NCBI GenBank assembly: GCA_007122565.1 | Contig: SKTJ01000053.1 | Span: 1 to 5,360, forward strand | DNA length: 5,360 nucleotides | Reading direction: 5' to 3' | DNA from: Syntrophomonadaceae bacterium | GTDB lineage: Bacteria > Bacillota > Dethiobacteria > DTU022 > UBA8154 | In this document: one piece after another, positions 1-4,356 of the stretch | Position numbering within the stretch: position 1 is the first letter of the stretch | Layout: each line of letters opens with the position of its first letter | Translations under genes and position numbers: made by a program | Notes under the pieces: model-generated | Told to the model about the DNA's origin: nothing | The model's input: only the letters and a program-made list of their open reading frames with translations | Database searches by the model: none

Positions 1-1057
1 GCGCCGTAATCAGTTTGTTTACCAACTGATGCAGAAGCTGTTCTTTCTGACCGAGCTTTTCAATCAACTGGGCATTTTCCATGGCTATTGCCGTAGCCCT
101 GGCAATGGCAAATACAATCTCTGTCTCTTCCTGATTGAAGCCCTCTGTTTCCAGGGGACGATCCACCTGCATAACACCAATGGTTTTATCCCTGCTGAGG
201 ATGGGGGCCAGTACCATCCAACTATAGTCAAAATCTTTGATAATATCCGGCGTCAGGTGGCGCTTGATGTTTGTAGGCGTGACAATGACAGGTTGCTGAG
301 TATCAATGACACGTTTAATTGCAGGGAAAGGCTTGATACCCCGCAGTGCTTTAAATTTCTTTTTCAAAACGGGATCATAGCTTCCTACGCCAACGGCTGG
401 AATGAGCGTTTGTTCTTTTTCGTCCAGAAGATAAATACAACTTTTGGCAGAAAAAAAGTCTGCTGTGAGTTGACATACGACGTGAAGCACCTCACGGATG
501 TCCAGGGTGGAGCTGATCGTGTTAATCATTTCCAGCCAGACAGCCATTCTGCGGAGGTCAGGATCTTTCTGTCTCTGGAAAAAGGAATCTTGCAGGGTGT
601 CGGCAATATGGCGGGCCACAGAAACAGCTTTTACCAACATATACTGTGCGTTACTGAGATCAGTTCCAAAAATACCGATCTCCATGATACTTACCGGGTC
701 TCCTGCCTTAAGCACCACCGGTAACGTAGTGGCGATTACCGGATGGAGTGGTTCCTGCATTTTTCGCTTCTTTTTACCTTTTTTGTTAAGTAGATTGAGA
801 AACTGAATCAAGCTTGTAATTTGTTCTGTGCCTGCACCTGTTATATCACTATTTCCTGCGTGCCAGTAGACCGGCGGCCTCCCCTGGGGCAATAGAACCA
901 ACCCGGCCAAGTGAAACCCCAGAGAATTTACTGCTGTTAACAAAATATCCTGTAATACCTTTTCCAGCTTTTCGTTTGTTTGAAGCCAGGCTCCAACCTG
1001 ACAGGTAAGCAATAATTCGCATCCGGGAATATTTACCGAAGGACATGGCTGCTGCAC
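1..1057 (-). CDS. Tandem-GAF sensor protein, probable HisKA_3-type histidine kinase (partial, 3' end outside window)
   Basis: The minus-strand frame is open from a stop at 1115-1117 to the left edge; 352 residues are visible from the chosen GTG. Two GAF domains can be read: GAF1 at about residues 10-155, with a basic insertion KKGKKKRK near 92-99, and GAF2 at about 183-330. GAF2 ends in the typical block with KTIGVMQVDRP, then FNQEETEIVFAIA and AIAMENAQL. A helical linker runs to LLHQLVNKLITA at the edge, and the next codon starts with C. This is how GAF proteins lead into the Q-E-E-E-R/R-I-A-R-E-L-H-D block of HisKA_3 kinases (NarX/DesK-like), so a sensor kinase is likely, though the catalytic part is not visible. 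No membrane segment or signal peptide is seen, so the sensor should be cytoplasmic and ligand-binding through GAF. GTG 1057 is chosen because it is the only usual start in frame downstream of the promoter at 1106-1134, with a GGGG-type ribosome site about 10 bases upstream. The gene diverges from the catabolic genes and may regulate them (inference). Other GAF-containing regulators remain possible. Confidence 0.82.
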   Translation of the reverse strand, partial: MQQPCPSVNIPGCELLLTCQVGAWLQTNEKLEKVLQDILLTAVNSLGFHLAGLVLLPQGRPPVYWHAGNSDITGAGTEQITSLIQFLNLLNKKGKKKRKMQEPLHPVIATTLPVVLKAGDPVSIMEIGIFGTDLSNAQYMLVKAVSVARHIADTLQDSFFQRQKDPDLRRMAVWLEMINTISSTLDIREVLHVVCQLTADFFSAKSCIYLLDEKEQTLIPAVGVGSYDPVLKKKFKALRGIKPFPAIKRVIDTQQPVIVTPTNIKRHLTPDIIKDFDYSWMVLAPILSRDKTIGVMQVDRPLETEGFNQEETEIVFAIARATAIAMENAQLIEKLGQKEQLLHQLVNKLITA

Positions 1058-1105
1058 TGACTCAACACCCCGGTTCCTTATCTGACTTTTTGACTCTGTA
1101 TTACA

Positions 1106-1134
1106 ATTATAGCCTCACTTCTGCCCATCGTCAA
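1106..1134 (-). promoter_or_regulatory. Sigma-A promoter of the GAF sensor gene
   Basis: On the minus strand, TTGACG (1134-1129) is separated by 17 bases from TATAAT (1111-1106). That is five of six and six of six consensus bases at optimal spacing. The expected transcription start is near 1099, leaving a leader of about 42 bases before GTG 1057. The promoter supports placing the start inside 1099-1057 rather than further upstream. It looks strong and activator-independent. Confidence 0.75.
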
Positions 1135-1315
1135 TATTGGTGTTTCCACTAGGGTTAGCGCTTAGGGGTTAATCCATAATTCACCCTGATATAACCACAC
1201 AGCCATGCTTTTTAGCGATATTCAGCTTCCTTAGAATCGGTTAAAGTAAAACACAAAGGGGCAATTACCGGAAAATTGTATTTTATTGTAAATAAGCAAA
1301 GCTCTTGCAATTTTA

Positions 1316-1365
1316 AAAACGACCGCCACAGCTGAAGCAATCAAAGTGCCCGTGGAGGCCGTTTT
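1316..1365. terminator. Terminator-like stem-loop, possibly bidirectional
   Basis: The arms 1316-1329 and 1352-1365 pair over 14 positions with two mismatches (12 of 14 paired) around a 22-base loop. The outer pairs are AAAACG with CGTTTT, so the stem is followed by T-rich sequence in both reading directions (TTTTC rightward, TTTTTAAAA leftward). This is the form of an intrinsic, possibly bidirectional terminator. No recognised gene ends here, since both neighbours start away from it. It may therefore be an attenuator-like leader element, a relic of a lost gene, or a dispersed hairpin repeat. Confidence 0.5.
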
Positions 1366-1366
1366 C

Positions 1367-1389
1367 TATAATTATGACTAATAATTATA
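1367..1389. promoter_or_regulatory. Perfect AT-rich inverted repeat, candidate operator or UP-like element
   Basis: TATAATTAT (1367-1375) and ATAATTATA (1381-1389) are perfect reverse complements separated by GACTA. The centre lies about 55 bases upstream of the start expected from the TATAAT at 1421-1426, a usual place for an activator site or an UP element. The right half, TAATAATTATA (1379-1389), recurs exactly at 4208-4218 ahead of bamA. It also contains TATAAT words on both strands, so it could be a weak promoter itself. Confidence 0.4.
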
Positions 1390-1420
1390 AAGCGAATATG
1401 TTACTTAGGATATTAAGAGT

Positions 1421-1426
1421 TATAAT
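1421..1426 (+). promoter_or_regulatory. Perfect -10 hexamer (TATAAT) of the rightward promoter
   Basis: TATAAT lies 24 bases ahead of ATG 1450, giving an expected start near 1433. No good -35 is present at 16-18 bases upstream; the bases around 1398-1406 fit poorly. Expression may therefore depend on an activator, perhaps at the inverted repeat just upstream. The purine-rich ribosome site at 1438-1448 (AAGAGGTGAGG) follows. Confidence 0.45.
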
Positions 1427-1449
1427 GCAGATACTTTAAGAGGTGAGGT

Positions 1450-1704
1450 ATGATCGAGTTTGCAGGTTGTGATTGGGCATCCGGTCCCATAAATGTTTTA
1501 ACTTCCAAGGAGTTTTCCAAACAAAATATTGAAACTACGCCTAACACAGAAGGAATTTATCAATTAATTGACGAAATATATATTTTGATTGCCAATGTCG
1601 GTACTGCTAATCTGCAGGAAATTCCTGAGAAGAACTCGAAGCGGGAAAGTCCGGTAGATACTGTTTTGAGGAAAATCTATGTACACACACTGGAGGACAG
1701 TTAA
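1450..1704 (+). CDS. Small protein of unknown function, possibly a frameshifted GIY-YIG-like gene
   Basis: This is an 84-codon frame from ATG with a good purine-rich ribosome site (AGAGGTGAGG) and a TATAAT upstream, and it leads the rightward gene group. The protein is acidic and soluble, with no signal peptide or membrane segment. Residues around GIYQLIDE followed by ANVGTANLQEI loosely recall the start of a GIY-YIG domain (GVY-x-L-x-D, then YIG-x-A-x-NL-x-E). The YIG is replaced by NVG, so nuclease activity is doubtful. The frame stops at 1702-1704, but a different frame continues at once with QLIPEYGHMPSGGG and NELDELL, ending at 1761-1763, just 25 bases before the SDR start. Adding one base near 1697 would join the two into about 105 residues. 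I do not recognise the family with certainty, and a role in aromatic degradation is not evident. Confidence 0.5.
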   Translation: MIEFAGCDWASGPINVLTSKEFSKQNIETTPNTEGIYQLIDEIYILIANVGTANLQEIPEKNSKRESPVDTVLRKIYVHTLEDS

Positions 1705-1763
1705 TTCCGGAGTATGGACATATGCCGTCAGGCGGTGGCAATGAACTGGACGAACTATTATAA
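1698..1763 (+). pseudogene. Out-of-frame 3' remainder of the small gene at 1450
   Basis: In a frame different from that of the small gene, 21 codons read QLIPEYGHMPSGGGNELDELL and then stop at 1761-1763. The composition, a Y-G-x-M/L-P turn followed by an acidic L-rich end, resembles the C-terminal end of small GIY-YIG-like proteins. A single missing base just upstream of 1698 would explain the break. It may be a true mutation or a sequencing error. The apparent 25-residue N-terminal extension of the SDR frame (from 1714) overlies this segment and does not look like SDR sequence. Confidence 0.4.
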
Positions 1764-1778
1764 AGATCGGGCAGGTGA

Positions 1779-1784
1779 TGAGGT
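1779..1784 (+). promoter_or_regulatory. Ribosome binding site that fixes the SDR start at 1789
   Basis: TGAGGT stands 4 bases ahead of ATG 1789. The in-frame ATG codons at 1714 and 1741 lack a comparable site and would add a tail unlike any SDR. The family's usual beginning, with the Rossmann TGxxxGxG motif near residue 12, starts just after 1789. Confidence 0.6.
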
Positions 1785-1788
1785 AGAA

Positions 1789-2535
1789 ATGAAATTGCAG
1801 GGTAAAGTAGCGATTGTAACAGGGGCACGCAAGGGTATCGGTGAAGCCGTATCCCTTTCTCTGGCGCGGGAAGGTGCGGATCTGGTTCTGGTAAGCCGCA
1901 GCATTAAGGAAGATGATGCGATTGCCGGTGCCGCCCGTGAATTGGGCCGGCGTGTTTTAGTCAAACAGGTGGATGTGGGGAACAGGGAGCAGGTAGGTGA
2001 GATGGTTAAGGAGACACTGGATAGTTTCGGCCGGGTGGATGTGCTTTTTAACAATGCGGGGATCACTAAACCGGCTATGCTCTGGAAAATGACTGAAGAA
2101 GCGTGGGATGATATCATCAGGATCAATCTTACCGGAACTTTTTACTGCCTGCAGGCTGTAGCTGCACCGATGATGGAGCAAAAAAGTGGCTCTATCATAA
2201 ATATTACTTCTTCTGCCGGCCTTTTGGGAACTGTGGGTCAGATAAATTATACCGCAGCTAAGGGGGGCGTATATGCCATGACCAAGTCGGCTGCAAAAGA
2301 ACTGGCGCGCTACAATATCAGGGTAAACAGTATCGCTCCCATGGCCGAAACGGATATGACCGCGACTATTGCGAAAGATCCAAAGTTTATGGAAAAATAC
2401 TTGGAACGCATTCCGATGGGTCGTTTTGGGCAACCGGAGGAGATTGGCCCCATCGTGGTTTTTCTGGCTTCCGAAGATTCCAGCTATATAACAGGACAAA
2501 CTATCTGCATTGACGGTGGCATGGTGATGTTGTAA
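1789..2535 (+). CDS. Short-chain dehydrogenase/reductase (FabG-like), probable 3-hydroxyacyl-CoA dehydrogenase
   Basis: This 248-residue classical SDR has the normal FabG length. Visible motifs are TGARKGIG (11-18, dinucleotide binding), Asp62 after the third strand, NNAG (88-91), and the catalytic tetrad Asn113, Ser141, Tyr154 and Lys158 in the Y-x-x-x-K arrangement. The C-terminal GRFGQPEEIG and DGG motifs are also present. Arg37 after the second strand, with no acidic residue there, hints at NADP(H), but this is not decisive. The family interconverts hydroxyl and keto groups, and FabG itself reduces 3-oxoacyl-ACP. Beside a thiolase and bamA, oxidation of a 3-hydroxyacyl-CoA such as 3-hydroxypimeloyl-CoA is the likely job (inference). 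It might instead oxidise a cyclic hydroxyacyl-CoA, or resemble BbsC/BbsD, although those occur as a pair and only one SDR is seen here. The stop is 57 bases before the thiolase, with no terminator between, so the two are probably cotranscribed. Confidence 0.9.
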   Translation: MKLQGKVAIVTGARKGIGEAVSLSLAREGADLVLVSRSIKEDDAIAGAARELGRRVLVKQVDVGNREQVGEMVKETLDSFGRVDVLFNNAGITKPAMLWKMTEEAWDDIIRINLTGTFYCLQAVAAPMMEQKSGSIINITSSAGLLGTVGQINYTAAKGGVYAMTKSAAKELARYNIRVNSIAPMAETDMTATIAKDPKFMEKYLERIPMGRFGQPEEIGPIVVFLASEDSSYITGQTICIDGGMVML

Positions 2536-2592
2536 GTCCACAACTTTAGACTGTTAGTTTAGAGATATTTTGTATGAGGAGGGAATAATAAA

Positions 2593-3747
2593 ATGGCAAA
2601 GGATGTAGCCATCATCGGTGTGGGGCAGAGCACTTTTGTCCGGAATTATGAGGGTTCGGTCCGGGAGCTTGCTTTTGAAGCGTTCCGTGAAGCGATAAAA
2701 GATGCGGGCATAACTCCTGATGATATTGATGCTTCCATAATCGGTTCGGCTCCGGAATATGATAAGCAGCGGAGTCCTTCCGGTCTTGTTGCCGAATATC
2801 TTGGCTTGAACCCCCAGCCTACTTTTGCAATCGAGACAGTTTGTTCTTCAAGTACAACTGGTATTCGGGCGGCTTATGCGTTAATTAAATCGGGTTTGCA
2901 CGATGTAGTAGTGGTGCTGGGTTTTCAAAAAATGTCGGAAATCACCTCGGCTGATTCCCAGGAGCGGATGGGACGGGGTGCTGATATTATGTGGGAATCT
3001 CCATTTGGCACAATGATGCCGGCGAATTATGCTATGCATGCCCGGGCCCATATGAACAAGTATGGCAGCACAGAAAAAGACCTTGCCCTGATTCGCCTTA
3101 AGGCTGCCAAGTATGGACAACTTAACGAAAAAGCCGTATATCGCAAAGGCTTGGAGTTGGACCAGATATTAAATGCGGATCCAGTGGCGAGCCCGTTAAA
3201 ACGATTTGACTGTTGTGCCAATGCGGATGGGTCATCATGTATTATTTTGGCCAGTGCAGACAGGGCTAAAGAGATATCAAAAAAACCAGTCTGGCTGATG
3301 GGGTTAGGTTCAGCTACCGCATCTTTGACCATGACTGGCAGAGATTCCTTTGCTGGCCTTGATTGTGCCCGTCTGGCAGCAAAACAAGCTTATGAGATGG
3401 CCGGCGTGGGACCGGCTGATATTAATGTGGCCGAGGTTCACGACTGCTTTACGATCGCTGAGTTGTTGGCCTATGAAGCCCTGGGTTTTGCAGAGCCCGG
3501 AAAGGGCGTGGATCTAATCCGTGAGGGCGAAACCTATCTCGAAGGTAAGATACCCGTTAACGTGGACGGCGGTCTTTTATCAAAAGGACATCCCATTGGA
3601 GCCACGGGCGGCTCGCAGGTTCGCACGATTGTGCTGCAATTACGCGGTGAAGCGGGAGACATTCAGGTACCGGATCCGGAAATCGGGCTGGTGCATAATA
3701 TCGGTGGCGTAGGTATCTATGGCAATGTGATCATCTTCGGGAGGTAG
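2593..3747 (+). CDS. SCP2/BbsB-type thiolase (acyl-CoA acetyltransferase family)
   Basis: This 384-residue thiolase of the SCP2-like, lipid-transfer-type branch begins with AIIGVGQSTF, typical of that branch. The nucleophile is Cys84 in ETVCSSSTTG. Further landmarks are His283 in VHDCFT, His333 in SKGHPIGATG and His368 in HNIGGVG. The last replaces the C-x-G loop of classical thiolases, as is usual in this subfamily. A strong ribosome site (AGGAGGG at 2577-2583, 9-base spacer) sets the start. The enzyme should cleave a 3-oxoacyl-CoA with CoA. The DUF35 partner directly downstream, 7 bases away, is the arrangement of BbsB/BbsA, the two-component benzoylsuccinyl-CoA thiolase of toluene degradation, and of archaeal thiolase-DUF35 complexes. 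With bamA nearby, 3-oxopimeloyl-CoA is one candidate substrate, and a benzylsuccinate-type or branched 3-oxoacyl-CoA is another. The family is certain; the substrate is not. Confidence 0.9.
   Translation: MAKDVAIIGVGQSTFVRNYEGSVRELAFEAFREAIKDAGITPDDIDASIIGSAPEYDKQRSPSGLVAEYLGLNPQPTFAIETVCSSSTTGIRAAYALIKSGLHDVVVVLGFQKMSEITSADSQERMGRGADIMWESPFGTMMPANYAMHARAHMNKYGSTEKDLALIRLKAAKYGQLNEKAVYRKGLELDQILNADPVASPLKRFDCCANADGSSCIILASADRAKEISKKPVWLMGLGSATASLTMTGRDSFAGLDCARLAAKQAYEMAGVGPADINVAEVHDCFTIAELLAYEALGFAEPGKGVDLIREGETYLEGKIPVNVDGGLLSKGHPIGATGGSQVRTIVLQLRGEAGDIQVPDPEIGLVHNIGGVGIYGNVIIFGR
3739..3745 (+). promoter_or_regulatory. Ribosome binding site of the DUF35 gene overlapping the thiolase stop
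   Basis: GGGAGGT shares its last base with the thiolase stop TAG (3745-3747) and lies 9 bases before ATG 3755. This suggests translational coupling, fitting two subunits of one enzyme made in equal amounts. Confidence 0.65.
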
Positions 3748-3754
3748 AAAAAAT

Positions 3755-4165
3755 ATGGGCTTTGAAAAGTTTGGCAGGATAAGCTTCGCCTCACAAACAA
3801 AAGTTGGAGATTTTATTGATTACCTGGAAAAAGGAGAATTGGCGGCGACAAAATGTCAGCAGTGCGGACGGGTATATTTCCCACCCCGTTCCGATTGTCC
3901 CTGGTGCCCGGATAGCGCTGTTGACTGGATAAAGATTGAAGGAACAGGTAAATTAGTCACTTTCACCAAGGTTCATTACGGGCCAACCGGCTTTGAGGAT
4001 GATACTCCTTATACGCTGGCCGTGGCTGATTTTAACGGAGTGAAAGTCTTTGGCAGGATCAGCAAAGAACTGGCGGAAGAGGATACAACAGTGGGAATGG
4101 ATTTAAAAGCGGTTACAGTTACTTTACTCGGTGGGCAACTCAGCTATGAACTAGTACCGGCATAG
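3755..4165 (+). CDS. DUF35 zinc-ribbon/OB-fold protein, BbsA-like partner of the thiolase
   Basis: This 136-residue protein has an N-terminal helix-rich stretch (1-30) and a rubredoxin-like zinc ribbon with Cys34-x-x-Cys37 and Cys48-x-x-Cys51. A C-terminal OB-fold follows (about 58-135), including GTGKLVTFTKVHY and ADFNGVKVFGRI. Length and order are typical of the ChsH2/BbsA-like DUF35 family. These proteins are not enzymes alone. In known complexes with SCP2-type thiolases they bind the acyl-CoA substrate or help it pass, and BbsA is required with BbsB. The 7-base gap and shared ribosome site with the upstream thiolase gene support a stable complex. All four zinc ligands are present, so the protein looks functional. 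It is presumably cytoplasmic, with no signal or membrane segment. Confidence 0.88.
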   Translation: MGFEKFGRISFASQTKVGDFIDYLEKGELAATKCQQCGRVYFPPRSDCPWCPDSAVDWIKIEGTGKLVTFTKVHYGPTGFEDDTPYTLAVADFNGVKVFGRISKELAEEDTTVGMDLKAVTVTLLGGQLSYELVPA

Positions 4166-4356
4166 CAGAGTAAATACAATTTTACCGGCTGTAACCTGTT
4201 TGCATTGTAATAATTATACTTGTAAGTGTAAAAAGGTGGTGTTATTTATTGCGTCTACCCTTAAAGTTAATCCGGTACATATAGTGCAAGCGGCTGTCAG
4301 CTCGTGTATCTTGCATTAAGTTAGTCAAATAAAAAAGAATTATGAGGAGGATTATT
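4166..4356 (+). promoter_or_regulatory. Intergenic region ahead of bamA with possible promoter and leader
   Basis: The gap is much longer than those between the preceding genes, suggesting that bamA has its own promoter. TATACT (4215-4220) is a fair -10, but no good -35 lies 16-18 bases upstream, so an activator may be needed. TAATAATTATA (4208-4218) repeats the half-site at 1379-1389. Downstream, AAGGTGG (4233-4239) precedes a 12-codon TTG-started frame ending at 4284. An inverted repeat TGCAAG/CTTGCA (4285-4290 and 4310-4315) begins at the next base. No T-rich terminator is seen after the DUF35 gene. Confidence 0.4.
4345..4350 (+). promoter_or_regulatory. Consensus ribosome binding site of bamA
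   Basis: AGGAGG stands 6 bases ahead of ATG 4357, a perfect site at optimal spacing. It indicates high translation and settles the start. Confidence 0.85.

Larger units (their letters stand above)
1058..1449. other. Divergent intergenic region between the sensor gene and the rightward genes
   Basis: No credible coding frame is visible here. The left part carries the leftward promoter. Positions 1140-1260 hold four GGTTA words: plus strand at 1153-1157, 1167-1171 and 1239-1243, and minus strand at 1192-1196. Two of these sit in near-repeats TAGGGTTA (1150-1157) and TAGGGGTTA (1163-1171), 13 bases apart. The right part holds a long stem-loop (1316-1365), an AT-rich perfect inverted repeat (1367-1389) and the rightward TATAAT. 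The region is long and structured enough to be the control region of both transcription units. Confidence 0.7.

Noticed and set aside
29..724. Plus-strand open frame of 231 codons
   Set aside because: It lies opposite the GAF-domain gene, whose minus-strand frame shows clear domain motifs and its own promoter. The plus translation resembles no family and lacks a ribosome site.
849..1046. Minus-strand ATG frame of 65 codons
   Set aside because: It overlaps the N-terminal GAF part in another frame. The GAF frame there reads as typical helical GAF sequence (LQTNEKLEKVLQDILL), so this is a shadow.
1262..1278. Short inverted repeat CAATT/AATTG
   Set aside because: Five-base arms in AT-rich DNA are expected by chance, and no other signal accompanies them.
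1714..1788. N-terminal extension of the SDR from ATG 1714
   Set aside because: The added 25 residues do not resemble SDR sequence. ATG 1789 has a better ribosome site and gives the normal family length.
1957..2541. Minus-strand frame of 194 codons opposite the SDR gene
   Set aside because: The plus-strand SDR has all catalytic motifs, and the antisense frame has no recognisable domain or ribosome site.
4285..4316. Sigma-54 promoter (TTGCA at 4312-4316) upstream of bamA
   Set aside because: The required GG element about 10 bases further upstream is absent.
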